A DNA stretch of 64,000 nucleotides from Duncaniella muris (GCF_003024805.1 NZ_PUEC01000003.1:124001-188000), one strand, 5' to 3'; numbered from the stretch's first letter, positions 1 through 10,352 are shown. The notes: generated from the letters alone by a model not told the origin. Numbers and translations: made by a program.

Positions 1-454
1 TCAGATCCACAGTCTCGTTCACCGCCTCGGCTGTATCTGAAAAACCATGCAGCCAGCTGTTGAGATCAATACCGCAGTGGCGCATGAGCGAGATATGCTC
101 CTCGTCGATACCGCGCTCGCGCATCAGGCCGAGCATCTCCTCGGCATCCATCCCCTGCACTCCGCAGCCGGTGTGGCCGATGACCATCACCTCGTTGACC
201 CCAAGTTCGTAGACCGCCACCAGCAGGGAGCGCATCGTGGAGTCAAACGGATTTGTAATCGTGCCCCCGGCATTCTTTATCATCTTCACATCACCGTTTC
301 TGATGCCGAGAGCGGCAGGCAGAAGTTCGACAAGGCGTGTGTCCATACAGGTCACGATAGCGATACGTTTGTCGGGATATTTCGAGGTCTTGAACTGCCG
401 GAAACCCTCCGACTCGACAAACTCGCGGTTGTATTTCAGAATTTCGTCAATCAT
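1..454 (-). CDS. Beta-carbonic anhydrase (partial, 3' end outside window)
   Basis: Reversible hydration of CO2 to bicarbonate by a zinc enzyme of the beta class, expected in the cytoplasm. The first 151 residues are visible. The zinc-site motif CMDTR (Cys36, Asp38, Arg40) and the second motif GHTGCG (His94, Cys97) give the usual Cys-His-Cys ligand set with the Asp/Arg dyad, and the stretch around MIKNAGG (residues 58-64) is typical of the family. The frame is still open at base 1, so about a quarter to a third of the protein lies to the left. The ATG at 454 is followed by a normal N-terminus. It reads in the same direction as the glycan locus but is separated from it by about 125 bp. Confidence 0.93.
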   Translation of the reverse strand, partial: MIDEILKYNREFVESEGFRQFKTSKYPDKRIAIVTCMDTRLVELLPAALGIRNGDVKMIKNAGGTITNPFDSTMRSLLVAVYELGVNEVMVIGHTGCGVQGMDAEEMLGLMRERGIDEEHISLMRHCGIDLNSWLHGFSDTAEAVNETVDL

Positions 455-579
455 AATGCAACAAACTTCGGTTGATTTGAAAAATTGCTGCAAAATTAAC
501 TCAAAAAATCCTCACGGCGTAAATTTTCAGACGAAAAAGCCGAGCGCTCCAGCCGCTGAACACCAATTCCTTGAAAAAC

Positions 580-1341
580 CTACACATGCTCCGGCAGATG
601 AGACATGACAGCCCTCTTCCTCCGATATTCGCCAAGAAGCAGCCGCGGAAGCGACCTGATTATGTCAATGCAGCGGCCTATCTGTTTGCCCGGCTCCGAG
701 AAAATGCGGTGGACAAACTCAAGGTGGTTCCTGATCATCCACTCAGGCGCACGTTTGATATCTTCCGAGCCGTAAAACTTAAAGGCCGCACCGACAGCTA
801 TCATCACCCCGTGGCGCAGATGAGGCTTCAGCTTGCTCATGAACCACTCCTGCTTCGGAGCACCCAGCGAAACCCAGATGATGTCAGCCCCGTCGCGGTT
901 CACCATATCGGCTATCGCCTTATAGTCAAACTCATCGGCCCCGCAATATGGTAGCTCCACAAACTGCATCTGCTCTACGTCAGGATTCCAAGGTAAAATG
1001 TTTTTTTTCAGCCCTTTAAGAATCTCGGCCGATGAACCGAGAAAGATCATGCGGTAGCGCCGGCTGCTGACAATATCCTTGAAAATCGAACTTCCGCAAT
1101 ATTGCGGGAAGCGCTTGCCGTAGATCCATTTTATATAGAGTGGCACATATGAACTGTCGCAGATGGAAAACATTCCTCCGTTGACCACATCGAGATACTC
1201 CTGATTGCGGTTGACCTCATTGAGAATCACCCCGTCAGCCACGCACACATAATCGCCCCCCGGCATCTCCACCCTGCGCGCAATAGCCCTGTGGACCTCA
1301 TCACGGTCAAACTCGTAACGTATGTTGAAATAATTATCCAT
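580..1341 (-). CDS. WecG/TagA/CpsF-family glycosyltransferase
   Basis: Family GT26 enzymes transfer a sugar, often ManNAc or a ManNAc uronic acid, onto an undecaprenyl-PP-linked GlcNAc acceptor, the second sugar of many surface polymers. The 253-residue protein has the family core: a SLGAPKQE segment at 158-165, AVGAAFKFYG at 182-191 and RAPEWM near 198-203, followed by the LEFVHRIFSEP region corresponding to the family's GLEW..RL..EP motif. Asp62 is a plausible catalytic Asp, but this rests on rough alignment by eye. It is the last gene of the minus-strand glycan locus, 73 bp after the GT4 gene. The exact donor cannot be read from sequence. Confidence 0.9.
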   Translation of the reverse strand: MDNYFNIRYEFDRDEVHRAIARRVEMPGGDYVCVADGVILNEVNRNQEYLDVVNGGMFSICDSSYVPLYIKWIYGKRFPQYCGSSIFKDIVSSRRYRMIFLGSSAEILKGLKKNILPWNPDVEQMQFVELPYCGADEFDYKAIADMVNRDGADIIWVSLGAPKQEWFMSKLKPHLRHGVMIAVGAAFKFYGSEDIKRAPEWMIRNHLEFVHRIFSEPGKQIGRCIDIIRSLPRLLLGEYRRKRAVMSHLPEHV

Positions 1342-1414
1342 TTATATATGAGAAGAATTGTTTGTAGGCCGTATTACTGACGGCTTTGGTTGCATAAAGT
1401 GTCGTGTATTTTAT

Positions 1415-2653
1415 TTATTTCCATGAAAGGACATCCTTATAGATATTGACCATTTGTCTGATTTTATTGTCCCAGGAAAGTTCTTGTTGTCTTTGGTGGC
1501 AGTTTTCCCGAAAACGTTGTAGAGTTTCAGGAGATGCTATTAGTTTGGAAATTGCTGTTGAAAAATCATGTACACTCTGTCTGGTGTTCGTCACGGGTAT
1601 TTTTACTCCGATCTTATCATTGACAACATCTCCCTGGCCGCAGGTGTCGAAGCAGACAACAGGAAGATTGTTTTGAATAGCTTCTAAAACCACATGTGGT
1701 GTGCCCTCGTCAATACTTGTAAATAGGAATAGATCAGAGTCTTTCATCAGTTGATGGACTTCGGTGTTTGGGATCTTTCCATGAAAGGTTATGGCATTCG
1801 CGCAATTCAATTGTTCAGCCAGTCTGTTGGCCTCCTTGATTTGCTCTGGAGTGCCACTCCCTGCTACATGCAGCTGTAGTTCTGGATGCTGAGCATGAAG
1901 CGATGCTACCGTTTTGATTGCCAATGGCAATTGTTTCCGGTAGTCGAATTTTCCAACCCATAGAATGGAAAATGAGTCAGAAGACTTTTTGATTGATTCA
2001 GTCTCCTTAACATAGCATCCGGTTTCGTTCATGACGATCACATCTTTGCGATGGTGAGTTCGGATGAATTCGCCTACTTCAGATGTCGCGGCCAGAACTT
2101 TCACCGCTCTTTTCATCGCATTTTTCGACAGGGGATAATGAAGCATCTGCCATCTGCTGACATGATTCTTCAGCCATAATTTAAATTTGGCTTTAGAATC
2201 CAAGCCATCGGTATAACCCAATGAAACTTCTTTCATTGCTCCTATAGGCCCCCAGACAAAAGGAATTCCATCAATTTTCCAAAGTGATCCTGGCTCTCTG
2301 AACCCGATCATGTTAAGCTGGTGGATAATATCAATCTTTTGATGATTTATGATTTCGCGAGCGATTTCGAGCGTTTTTTCCTGCCATTTTCTGTAATGCC
2401 AGTAAAATCTCCAGTCACCCTGATTCCAGCACATTCTGCGCACCTTATCCGGTAACGGGTTATAATAGAAATGAAGATTAGCCTTATGAGGGAGTTTGTC
2501 AACTGCCTCTTCTATTTCTTTTCTCCATTCACCTTCAGTTATCACATGGACGTTACAATATTTAGCCAGGTTAATCACCCAGTTCCATCCCAATCCTTGC
2601 TCACTGCCCCAGTTTGGAGCTACAGCATATGCGTTTATCAGAACGTTGATCAT
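1415..2653 (-). CDS. GT4-type glycosyltransferase
   Basis: Probable retaining GT-B glycosyltransferase of the surface-glycan pathway, acting on the cytoplasmic face of the membrane. The 412 residues show an N-terminal acceptor half with an SEQGLGWNW segment (17-25) and a C-terminal donor half with [11 protein letters not shown] (230-240), a VAGSG turn (263-267) and an E-x7-E donor-phosphate motif at Glu316 and Glu324. Its start overlaps the end of the upstream acyltransferase by 4 nt (ATGA), which supports translational coupling. The DNA is clearly more AT-rich than the flanking ugd and WecG-like genes. Sugar specificity is unknown. Confidence 0.88.
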   Translation of the reverse strand: MINVLINAYAVAPNWGSEQGLGWNWVINLAKYCNVHVITEGEWRKEIEEAVDKLPHKANLHFYYNPLPDKVRRMCWNQGDWRFYWHYRKWQEKTLEIAREIINHQKIDIIHQLNMIGFREPGSLWKIDGIPFVWGPIGAMKEVSLGYTDGLDSKAKFKLWLKNHVSRWQMLHYPLSKNAMKRAVKVLAATSEVGEFIRTHHRKDVIVMNETGCYVKETESIKKSSDSFSILWVGKFDYRKQLPLAIKTVASLHAQHPELQLHVAGSGTPEQIKEANRLAEQLNCANAITFHGKIPNTEVHQLMKDSDLFLFTSIDEGTPHVVLEAIQNNLPVVCFDTCGQGDVVNDKIGVKIPVTNTRQSVHDFSTAISKLIASPETLQRFRENCHQRQQELSWDNKIRQMVNIYKDVLSWK

Positions 2654-3219
2654 AAATTTTGTATAGCTTCCAGATGAATGTTTTCCTCTTCTTCCGTATT
2701 GAATCTCTTTTTGATGACTTTAGCCGGATTACCACCGACAATTGTCAGAGGGGCTACGTCTTTAGTAACAACCGAACCAGCCGCAATGATCGCTCCGTCT
2801 CCGATTTTTACGCCACCCATTATTATGGCGCCATGTCCGATCCACACATCGTTGCCTATTTCGGTCGGTGCATCTGTCCCTCTCGGAGACTCCCACACGG
2901 GCGTCCCTGCTATATTATAGGAATGCTCGTTGCGTCCGATGAACGAGACATGAGCGGCACATAACACATAATTGCCGAAATGTGCATCGGCCGACACATG
3001 GCAGTGTGGACCAAGTTGCACATGATGTCCGAACGTCAGAATCCGGTGAGGAGCATTGAGATGGACTGTACTGTGGATGCGAGTCATGCCGGATGTCTTT
3101 ATCCATCGTTGCCTTATGCGGAAGCGGACAAAACTTCTGGCCCAATTGGCAATGCTTCGGAGTTTATAGACAAAATTTGAGCGTCCGACAGGCTTGTTGT
3201 TGCTGATATTATTTTTCAT
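2650..3219 (-). CDS. Left-handed beta-helix (hexapeptide) O-acetyltransferase
   Basis: A 189-residue transferase of the CatB/LbetaH type, likely to acetylate a sugar of the repeat unit using acetyl-CoA. After a basic N-terminus the hexapeptide coils run from about residue 60 to 155, including [10 protein letters not shown] (121-130), and end in the family signature [14 protein letters not shown] (160-173). His99 in the RNEHS segment is the likely catalytic His; this is an inference from family layout. It sits between two glycosyltransferase genes, 19 bp from one and overlapping the next by 4 nt, so it should modify the same polymer. Confidence 0.9.
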   Translation of the reverse strand: MKNNISNNKPVGRSNFVYKLRSIANWARSFVRFRIRQRWIKTSGMTRIHSTVHLNAPHRILTFGHHVQLGPHCHVSADAHFGNYVLCAAHVSFIGRNEHSYNIAGTPVWESPRGTDAPTEIGNDVWIGHGAIIMGGVKIGDGAIIAAGSVVTKDVAPLTIVGGNPAKVIKKRFNTEEEENIHLEAIQNL

Positions 3220-3238
3220 AAGAGAGTTTTTGGCAGTG

Positions 3239-4183
3239 TCATGAAAAAAGTTTTTTCAGTTTTTTTCTCAATCCGATCATGCGGATACGGAAAAAGTCTT
3301 TCCGTTCAAATTTTTGCATCTGTCGGTCTACGGCTACTTTTGCCGGAGCTTTAAGAGGCCACTTCATCGGCTCGATCTGAAGATGGGCATAAGGATCAAT
3401 GTCGGAGCTTTCATAGTGAGCGCCTCCGACACCGGAACAGCCTATGTTTTTTGACAGATTTGTGCGTGGCACCAGACACAGTCCTCTGTTGGACATGATT
3501 GAAAATGCCCATCGGGTGTACCATGAATTGACGCGGTCGCCGTTTGCGATATGCCTGTGGTCAGACGACCAGTAGTAGGTCCTCATAAGCCCCTCGAACA
3601 GGCCGTAGGCTTTTATGACATCTGAAATCCCGGTCGAAGGCCATTTTGACATTGACATATCCATTCTGGCCCATGCGCGGCGCCAAGTGGCCCATCCCCA
3701 TATGAGGACCGAATTAGAGAAGGTGTATTCGTCGGCGATATAACTCTCTTTGGGTGCATAGCACTGAGCTGTGACCATCATGACGCGGTCATCATTGGCA
3801 TAGAGAGGCATGACCTCCTCACACATCCGATAGAAATCAGGTGACACAATTACATCATCCTCGATGATGGCACCCCATTCCACGTTTTCGAAAAACCAGT
3901 CGATAGCCGAACTTACAGCCCCGGCACAGCCGAGATTTTCTGTCCGGAACAATGTGTTTACCTCGCATTCCCAGTCTATCATATCCAGTACGGCCTTGCG
4001 GGTCTGGTCACAGCGTCCGGCCTCACCCTCTTTGTGTGGGCGCGGACCGTCAGCGGCGATAAACAATCTTTCAGGCTGATATTCTCTGATGGCCTTGAAT
4101 GCTTCTGCCGTTACATCTTTTCTGTCAAAAATCAGAAAAAGGATCGGAGTCTTATGTGGTGTTTGATTGCTCATTTTTGCCAT
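3239..4183 (-). CDS. GT2-like (GT-A fold) glycosyltransferase
   Basis: Predicted inverting sugar transferase of the glycan locus. The 314-residue protein starts with a beta strand [10 protein letters not shown] (14-23), has FIAADGPRP (41-49) and an acidic [12 protein letters not shown] motif (106-117) that fits the metal-binding DxD region, then GWATWRRAW (163-171), a signature of this 'EDD...GWATWRR' GT2-like subgroup. It overlaps the upstream GT2 gene by 13 nt. A second ATG three codons in (MSNQT) would also serve. No membrane segment is visible, so it probably works as a soluble or peripheral protein. Confidence 0.85.
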   Translation of the reverse strand: MAKMSNQTPHKTPILFLIFDRKDVTAEAFKAIREYQPERLFIAADGPRPHKEGEAGRCDQTRKAVLDMIDWECEVNTLFRTENLGCAGAVSSAIDWFFENVEWGAIIEDDVIVSPDFYRMCEEVMPLYANDDRVMMVTAQCYAPKESYIADEYTFSNSVLIWGWATWRRAWARMDMSMSKWPSTGISDVIKAYGLFEGLMRTYYWSSDHRHIANGDRVNSWYTRWAFSIMSNRGLCLVPRTNLSKNIGCSGVGGAHYESSDIDPYAHLQIEPMKWPLKAPAKVAVDRQMQKFERKDFFRIRMIGLRKKLKKLFS

Positions 4184-5007
4184 ATGGATGGAAATAAGAC
4201 ATGAATGAAATTTGAACAGAACGTCATGCAGGCCGGAAGCAATCCGGAGTGGCGCCTGCGGAATCTGAAAAACTCAAATGGATTCGCTCCTGTCGGTGAC
4301 ATGAAATGACGCCAGCGTTCGGAAAACGGCTTTGAACTGTCAGCCCACTTCGCAATATTTGGATGAGTGTCACAGATCCCCTGAAATCCCGGTGCTACCA
4401 CGCTGTCTATGCCCGATTCCGATGCCCGGAGACCATAATCGAAATCACCGAGACTATGGCGGAAGACCGGGTCAAGAGTGCCGAGTTTTCGATAGACCTC
4501 TGCGGGAACTAAGACGATGTTTCCGTTGAACGTTTTGCACCGGCTGGTCTTCTCGCTGTCCGTCGGATCAATCAGCTTCATATTGGTGTCTCGTCCTCCA
4601 TATGTGATCCGGTCAGGATTGTCTGAGGCATGACAGGTGCCGACAATGATGCTGCCCGTATTCTTTTCTGCTGTCCGGATCAGATTGCCGATAGCATCAG
4701 AGAGAAGCGTAGTGTCATCATTTAGCCATAGATAGAATTCAGGGTCAGATTTTGCCGCCTCATTCCAAGCGGCGATCATCCCGCGGTTCCAGTAGAGCGA
4801 ACCGTCACCTGCAACGATTCTCACATCCGGAAATCTTTCTCTGACAGCATCGGCGGTTCCGTCCGTACATCCGTCATCGGTCAGATAGACCTCGATGGAA
4901 TATCCTTCGGGAACACTGCCCGAAAACAGCGACTCCAGACAAGTAAGAGTCGTCTCTCTTCGGTTGAACACTGTAAGAAGAACTGCAATTCGCTTGTTCA
5001 TGATCAT
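4171..5007 (-). CDS. GT2 family glycosyltransferase
   Basis: Predicted GT-A fold glycosyltransferase (278 residues) adding a sugar to the lipid-linked repeat unit. The nucleotide-binding DDGCTDGT motif lies at 44-51 and the WLNDDT metal motif at 94-99; YWNRGMIAAWNEA (72-84) is also typical of the rhamnosyltransferase-like branch of GT2. The ATG at 5007 overlaps the stop of the upstream GT4 gene as ATGA, which favours this start over the second Met two codons later. It lies in the AT-rich part of the locus. Donor and linkage are unknown. Confidence 0.9.
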   Translation of the reverse strand: MIMNKRIAVLLTVFNRRETTLTCLESLFSGSVPEGYSIEVYLTDDGCTDGTADAVRERFPDVRIVAGDGSLYWNRGMIAAWNEAAKSDPEFYLWLNDDTTLLSDAIGNLIRTAEKNTGSIIVGTCHASDNPDRITYGGRDTNMKLIDPTDSEKTSRCKTFNGNIVLVPAEVYRKLGTLDPVFRHSLGDFDYGLRASESGIDSVVAPGFQGICDTHPNIAKWADSSKPFSERWRHFMSPTGANPFEFFRFRRRHSGLLPACMTFCSNFIHVLFPSIWQK

Positions 5008-6107
5008 CTGTTATACAGCTTATATATTTCCTTGATATTTCTTGGCAGAAAATATTTTGAATTGACAAGTCTATAAGCATTCTCTACGATTTCATTCTTC
5101 AATGTCGGTTCGGCTTGTAATTTGTTTACTGCTGTCACAATCTCCTTATTGCTCTCAGGAATTAGTATCGAGCATTTTGAATCGGAATTGAAATCGCGCA
5201 AACCGGGAACATCATAAAGTATAGCCGGAATTTTGCAAGCCATAGCCTCGATAGTAGTGATCGGGATTCCTTCGTATCGAGAAGTCATGATATAAATGTC
5301 TGATGCGATCAAAAATTTTCTGACATCCCGTTGATTGCCGAGGAAGCGGATATGTTTTTCAACTTTAAGTTCCTTGGCAAGGGCTTTCTCTGCATCAGTA
5401 GAAATTCCTTGTCCTAAATGCAGGTAAACGATATTGGGATATCTGGCTGTCAGTTCTGGTATAATCCGGATTATTTCATCATGACGCTTTACTGAAGAAC
5501 AACCTCCTACAGAAATAATAACAAGAGCGTCTTCCGGGATAGACAACGCTTTCCTCGTCTCGCGTTTTTCATCATCGGTTGCCGGGTAAAAACGTTTGTT
5601 ACCGAACCAGTTGTAAACTTTCGTTGTCTTATTGTGATAATAATTGCGTTCGTTGTTATAGACACTGTCGGAAATCGACTGGAACTGGCAGCCCAAAAGT
5701 TTTTTCGCACTCCATCTGAGCCATGCCTGATATGGCCATGTCAGCAGTCGTGAGCGGAAGCAGCTGTGAAAAGTGTACACAGACTTTATTCCGGCCATTC
5801 GGGCTACAAAAGCCATCCCCCATTTCATTTTTGATGAATGAGTGTGGATTATATCAATTTGTTCATCTTTTACAAACTTCACCAGATTTTTGTAATACGA
5901 TATTTTACCGATGACACTATTAGGATAGGGACGATGCAGCACCGTATAACCGGCATGCTCAAATGCCGGTGCATATTCTCCGAGTTCTGATGCGGTGTTC
6001 ATGACATATAGCTTGCAGCCTAATTTATTAAATTCATCAGCAGCATCAACATACATTATCTCCGCACCCGAATAGCAAAGTTTATTTAAAACGTGTAGAA
6101 TTTTCAT
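5004..6107 (-). CDS. GT4 glycosyltransferase
   Basis: GT-B glycosyltransferase of 367 residues. It begins with the KILHVLNKLCYSGAE acceptor-domain start (2-16), which resembles the PimB/WfgS type. IIHTHSSKMK (86-95) and the donor-site E-x7-E pair Glu279/Glu287 in the YEGIPITTIEAM segment complete the fold. It follows the polymerase gene by 30 bp and couples by ATGA to the next GT2 gene. It belongs to the same polycistron as the flippase and polymerase and should act in repeat-unit assembly. Specificity cannot be assigned. Confidence 0.9.
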   Translation of the reverse strand: MKILHVLNKLCYSGAEIMYVDAADEFNKLGCKLYVMNTASELGEYAPAFEHAGYTVLHRPYPNSVIGKISYYKNLVKFVKDEQIDIIHTHSSKMKWGMAFVARMAGIKSVYTFHSCFRSRLLTWPYQAWLRWSAKKLLGCQFQSISDSVYNNERNYYHNKTTKVYNWFGNKRFYPATDDEKRETRKALSIPEDALVIISVGGCSSVKRHDEIIRIIPELTARYPNIVYLHLGQGISTDAEKALAKELKVEKHIRFLGNQRDVRKFLIASDIYIMTSRYEGIPITTIEAMACKIPAILYDVPGLRDFNSDSKCSILIPESNKEIVTAVNKLQAEPTLKNEIVENAYRLVNSKYFLPRNIKEIYKLYNR

Positions 6108-6137
6108 CTTGAATCAATTAAAATAGTAAATATGTAA

Positions 6138-7358
6138 TTAGATCAGATACAGCAATCCTGATTTCAGCAGATTGTCTAAATTGGTATAAGACCAGACACT
6201 ATGCAGTGTCAGATATATAAATATTACAAGGATCATGATGGAGCCGAATAAAAACATCAGGCGGCTGATTTTGGAATTTCTGAACAGAGCTGCGAAAATC
6301 AGCGATATAAACGGATAGAGCAGCATCAGAAAGCGGGCGAATATCTCACTGAGATTTATATTTAGCAGGACAAATACAGCGATTATTGCAGGAATGTTGA
6401 ACAGGTGCCTTAATCCGTTAGATGTATTGTCGGTCGCGTTTCGGGTCTGCATCTGACTGCAATAAAAGGATGTAACCAATATGGTCACGGCAAGCAGTAT
6501 TGATGCCGGAGTGGCTTCGCCGAGATCGAATACTTTGGTGGCACTCGCACGTTGCAGGGCATATGATGCTGTAGAGTCGCTGAATATTGACAGGGAAAGC
6601 AGGTAGCCGCTTATCAGACGGATGCTTCCTATGATCAGAAGAACGATTGAATAGGCTGTAATGTTCTTTTTGATCGGTTTGTCAAGAATCGGGATAAAAA
6701 GCAGTATCACCGGAAGCAACGTCATAGTGTGGATGGTAGGGCAGAGTATCAGTAGTATCCAGTGTGTTTTCTGATACAGACACCGTTCCACCATGACATA
6801 TATGAAGATGCTGATTGCTAAACTCTGGCGCAGCAACTGGATTGAAAGTGAAAAAACATATGGATTAAAGCAAGTCAGCATTACCGCCGCCATGACCACA
6901 CCTTTGTTGACTGTAGTTTTCTGGCAGAACTTTAATGTGGCCAGATTGAGAAAAATATATTGTATTACAGTCGTTAAAATTTTATATATTTCCTCCTTGC
7001 TGCTTATGAAATGATTGACACACCAGACATATGTGGCATACGCGGCCTCACTCTTTTTTTTCTGACCGGATAGATATGATAATAGGTCTGTCTTGCCGCT
7101 TTGTTTGAACCACCGGACATAATAGAACAGGTCGTTGTCATTGACCTTTGACGAGTTGATGATAGCGAGAAGCAGAATGGAGAAAATGATCAGGAAAATA
7201 ATGTTTCTGTGCCATATCCTCTGACCCATTGACGGGGAGGCATAGCAGACCAGTAGCAGCACCGCCAATGCCCCGACCGGCTGGATGAGGAAAAGGCAGG
7301 AAATAAAAACGTACAGTATCGTGTACTGGCTTTGTGTATAAGTTCTCGTGGCTATCAT
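6138..7358 (-). CDS. EpsG-family polysaccharide polymerase (Wzy-like)
   Basis: A 406-residue multi-pass inner-membrane protein with roughly ten hydrophobic segments. The segment NDNDLFYYVRWF (73-84) is the acidic/aromatic loop typical of EpsG proteins, which polymerise repeat units on the periplasmic side in Wzx/Wzy systems. Position supports this: it lies 24 bp after the flippase gene and before the glycosyltransferases. The gene is very AT-rich, as O-unit polymerase genes usually are. Sequence identity within this family is low, so the call rests on topology, the loop and context. Confidence 0.83.
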   Translation of the reverse strand: MIATRTYTQSQYTILYVFISCLFLIQPVGALAVLLLVCYASPSMGQRIWHRNIIFLIIFSILLLAIINSSKVNDNDLFYYVRWFKQSGKTDLLSYLSGQKKKSEAAYATYVWCVNHFISSKEEIYKILTTVIQYIFLNLATLKFCQKTTVNKGVVMAAVMLTCFNPYVFSLSIQLLRQSLAISIFIYVMVERCLYQKTHWILLILCPTIHTMTLLPVILLFIPILDKPIKKNITAYSIVLLIIGSIRLISGYLLSLSIFSDSTASYALQRASATKVFDLGEATPASILLAVTILVTSFYCSQMQTRNATDNTSNGLRHLFNIPAIIAVFVLLNINLSEIFARFLMLLYPFISLIFAALFRNSKISRLMFLFGSIMILVIFIYLTLHSVWSYTNLDNLLKSGLLYLI

Positions 7359-7382
7359 AAAAACAAAAACTTATATGTAATA

Positions 7383-8738
7383 TCATTTGTTCCAATAACC
7401 CGTGGCGGTATTATTGAGAATTTTATTGATCTGTACATGTCCAGATATAGCTTGGCAAAAGCATACCAGTGTTGGAACCAGCAATAGTCCGGGAACCCCA
7501 TAGAGGCGACACAGCCATGACATACATGGATATGCGATAACGGCAAATGTAAGGTATATTACAAGCTGAATGTGGATCTTGCCGATACCGTTTATCATAC
7601 ACATGTAGATGCCTCCGCATAAATTTGCAAAAATATAGATGGCCTCGCTGATATTGATTTCTGCCGGAACAATTACTTTCTTGTCAATCCATAGGTTGAT
7701 AAACGGAGTTGCCAGAAAGTACATTATGGCCGTTACAGGTATTCCGGCCAGAAGTGCTTTCTGCAGAATGGAGGCTATTCTGCGCATCCATTCAAAATTT
7801 TTCTGTGCATAGGCATCTGTGAAAGCAGACCAGATGTTGCCTAAAGCAAGGCTTGAAACCATAGTCAGTATGCTGAAATATCTATGCGATATATTGTACT
7901 GAGTCACGACTTCCGGCCCTAAATTGCGAGAGATGATAATGTTCATTATCTGATAGATAAACAACATGGAAGTCGTGATAATGAAAAATTTCCCTCCGAT
8001 CCCAAGGATATCTTTCACATATTTGAGCCGTATGTAGCCGAAATTCGGGCGAAACTGGCGGTAGCGGGTATTGAAGAATATGATTGAGCAGAGCACCAGC
8101 GTGACAAACGGGATGCCGGAAAAAATGAATGCAAGTGAGGTTATGGACCCTGATTTAACAGTCTTGGTCAGAATGAAGATCACCAATAACGCAAGACCCT
8201 GGCCCAGCACTTGTATTCCTGATGAGAAAGCTGACCGCTGATCGGCTATCAGCATGGTAGAGAATGTCTGAAAAACTATATTCAGTCCAAAAAATCCCAA
8301 AAGAACCGCAAATGTCATTCTCAGTTCCTCGCAGTATGACTGATCTACTTTAAGCACAGAACTCCAGTCTACTATGAAGCTGACAGGGATCATTACCGAC
8401 ATGAAAACCACAAACGAAATGAACAGCGCCGCATACGTGGTCGACACATACACGCGGGCCATCTTCAGTTTCCCACATGCTTTCAGAGTCGTAAAGCGGT
8501 TTCTGAATCCGTTTGTCAGGCCGATGTCAAAGAAATAGAACCAGGCCATGAGCGAACTCAGAGTCAGCCAGATGCCATATTGGACCGGATTTACGTAATT
8601 GATGGTTATAGGAACGATGAACAAAGAAATCAGCATACTGATTCCTTTAAGGACAACCGATGCCAGTATATTTTTCTTTAATAATATCGTGCGTTGGTCT
8701 CCTTTTTTGAAGAACATCCTGAGTGATTCAAGATTCAT
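7383..8738 (-). CDS. Wzx-type oligosaccharide flippase (MOP superfamily)
   Basis: A 451-residue polytopic membrane protein, with about 12-14 hydrophobic segments, that should flip undecaprenyl-linked repeat units to the periplasm. After a basic N-terminus it shows the PST/Wzx start pattern ILASVVLKGISMLISLFIVP (25-44) and GIWLTLSSLMAWFYFFDIGL (55-74), with the conserved GLTNGFRNR segment following. It is the second gene of the operon, 55 bp downstream of ugd and immediately upstream of the polymerase. AT-rich like its downstream neighbours. Confidence 0.92.
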   Translation of the reverse strand: MNLESLRMFFKKGDQRTILLKKNILASVVLKGISMLISLFIVPITINYVNPVQYGIWLTLSSLMAWFYFFDIGLTNGFRNRFTTLKACGKLKMARVYVSTTYAALFISFVVFMSVMIPVSFIVDWSSVLKVDQSYCEELRMTFAVLLGFFGLNIVFQTFSTMLIADQRSAFSSGIQVLGQGLALLVIFILTKTVKSGSITSLAFIFSGIPFVTLVLCSIIFFNTRYRQFRPNFGYIRLKYVKDILGIGGKFFIITTSMLFIYQIMNIIISRNLGPEVVTQYNISHRYFSILTMVSSLALGNIWSAFTDAYAQKNFEWMRRIASILQKALLAGIPVTAIMYFLATPFINLWIDKKVIVPAEINISEAIYIFANLCGGIYMCMINGIGKIHIQLVIYLTFAVIAYPCMSWLCRLYGVPGLLLVPTLVCFCQAISGHVQINKILNNTATGYWNK

Positions 8739-8793
8739 GAGCCGATGCTGTGGTTGACGGATTTTGTCAGTGGATTAAACAGTACTGCCTCTC

Positions 8794-10110
8794 TCAGTCG
8801 CGGCTGAAGAGATCTCTGGTGTAGACTTTGTAGCTGACATCCTTAAGGTCGGCGGAAGTGCGGTTGGCAAGGATGGCATGCGAAAGGCGCTTGAACTCTT
8901 CCAGATCATTGACAACCCGCGAGCCGAAAAACGTTGTCCCGTTCTCAAGCGTAGGCTCATAGATGATCACCGTGGCGCCCTTGGCCTTGATGCGCTTCAT
9001 CACGCCCTGGATCGACGACTGGCGGAAATTGTCGGAATTCGACTTCATGGTCAGGCGGTAGACCCCGATCACACACTCCGTCTCAGCCCCTGTCGAATAG
9101 GCGTTCTGGGAACTGTAGTCATAATATCCGGCCTTCTTAAGCACCTGGTCGGCTATGAAATCCTTGCGGGTGCGGTTGCTCTCAACGATTGCCGACATCA
9201 TGTTCTGAGGCACATCGGCATAGTTGGCCAGAAGCTGCTTAGTGTCCTTCGGCAGGCAGTAGCCGCCATAGCCGAACGACGGATTGTTGTAGTGTGTACC
9301 GATGCGCGGATCAAGTCCGATACCCTCGATGATGGCCTGCGAGTCGAGACCCTTGACCTCGGCATAAGTGTCAAGCTCGTTGAAATAGCTAACGCGGAGC
9401 GCGAGATAAGTGTTGGCAAACAGCTTCACCGCCTCAGCCTCCTTCATGCCCATGAACAGGGTGGGGATCTCCTCCTTGATGGCTCCCTGCTGCAGAAGCG
9501 AAGCGAAAGTCCGGGCGGCCTCATCGAGACGCGCAATGTCTGTCACAGCTAAAATAGCCTCGTTTTCCTCGCTGAACCGTTCGTCGGCAATGTTCTTTGG
9601 AGTGCCTACAATGATGCGCGAGGGATAGAGATTGTCATAGAGCGCCTTGCTCTCGCGCAGAAATTCCGGCGAGAAGAGCAGATTGAACTGCTTTACACCC
9701 TTGGCGGCATACTTCATATAGAGCGAACGGCAGTAGCCCACCGGGATGGTCGACTTTATGACCATCACCGCATCCGGATTTACTTCAAGCACCAGATCGA
9801 TGACCTCTTCCACGTGCGACGTGTCGAAATAATTCTTCACCGGATCATAGTTGGTCGGAGCGGCTATCACAATGAAATCTGCCCCGCGGTAAGCCTCGGC
9901 GCCGTCAAGCGTGGCCCGCAGGTCAAGATCCTTTTCGGCAAGATATTTCTCGATATACTCATCCTGGATCGGAGACTTGCGCCGGTTGATGGCCTCGACT
10001 TTTTCGGGGATCACGTCAACGGCGGTGACGTGGTTGTGCTGAGCGAGAAGAGTCGCTATGCTGAGTCCTACGTAGCCTGTCCCGGCTACAGCTATGTCAT
10101 ATTGTTTCAT
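8794..10110 (-). CDS. ugd: UDP-glucose 6-dehydrogenase
   Basis: NAD-dependent two-step oxidation of UDP-glucose to UDP-glucuronate, a precursor for acidic surface glycans. The 438-residue protein has the Rossmann motif GTGYVGL (10-16), the FSPEFLRE signature (146-153), and the catalytic Cys285 in [11 protein letters not shown]. The C-terminal UDP-binding domain follows. A related nucleotide-sugar dehydrogenase (UDP-ManNAc type) is possible, but the short-form layout and length favour UDP-glucose. It is the first gene of the locus and is preceded by a long leader with a good promoter at 10353-10383. Confidence 0.92.
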   Translation of the reverse strand: MKQYDIAVAGTGYVGLSIATLLAQHNHVTAVDVIPEKVEAINRRKSPIQDEYIEKYLAEKDLDLRATLDGAEAYRGADFIVIAAPTNYDPVKNYFDTSHVEEVIDLVLEVNPDAVMVIKSTIPVGYCRSLYMKYAAKGVKQFNLLFSPEFLRESKALYDNLYPSRIIVGTPKNIADERFSEENEAILAVTDIARLDEAARTFASLLQQGAIKEEIPTLFMGMKEAEAVKLFANTYLALRVSYFNELDTYAEVKGLDSQAIIEGIGLDPRIGTHYNNPSFGYGGYCLPKDTKQLLANYADVPQNMMSAIVESNRTRKDFIADQVLKKAGYYDYSSQNAYSTGAETECVIGVYRLTMKSNSDNFRQSSIQGVMKRIKAKGATVIIYEPTLENGTTFFGSRVVNDLEEFKRLSHAILANRTSADLKDVSYKVYTRDLFSRD

Positions 10111-10352
10111 TTGTGACTGTATAATGTGATATGCGAAAACGTGAGAGGCCTGAGCGTTTTTTTAGCTCGCGCCATGAAAAATGAGTGGAGCCGGTCAGGC
10201 ACCAGAATGTAATGCAGTAAGGCCACAGGCCCTCAGCATGAGGCAGATGCGTGATATGGGCGAAGTGTAGACCGTACCGTCGGGTTAGAACAATTATTAG
10301 CAGAGGCCTGTGCTGACGCGGCCTCGGAAAGTGAGAAGATAGTATAGTACCG
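10111..10352 (-). other. Long untranslated leader upstream of ugd, possible structured RNA
   Basis: No gene of plausible length is present between 10111 and 10451. A promoter at 10353-10383 implies a leader of about 235 nt before the ugd ATG. The leader is GC-rich compared with other leaders in the window and holds several GGCCTC/GAGGCC-type segments that could pair in alternative ways, for example near 10304-10325, 10220-10235 and 10147-10153 (plus-strand positions). I do not recognise a known riboswitch or 6S-like core in it. Confidence 0.4.

Noticed and set aside
8878-9552. 224-codon plus-strand frame opposite ugd
   Set aside because: Antisense to the catalytic Cys and other conserved residues of ugd.
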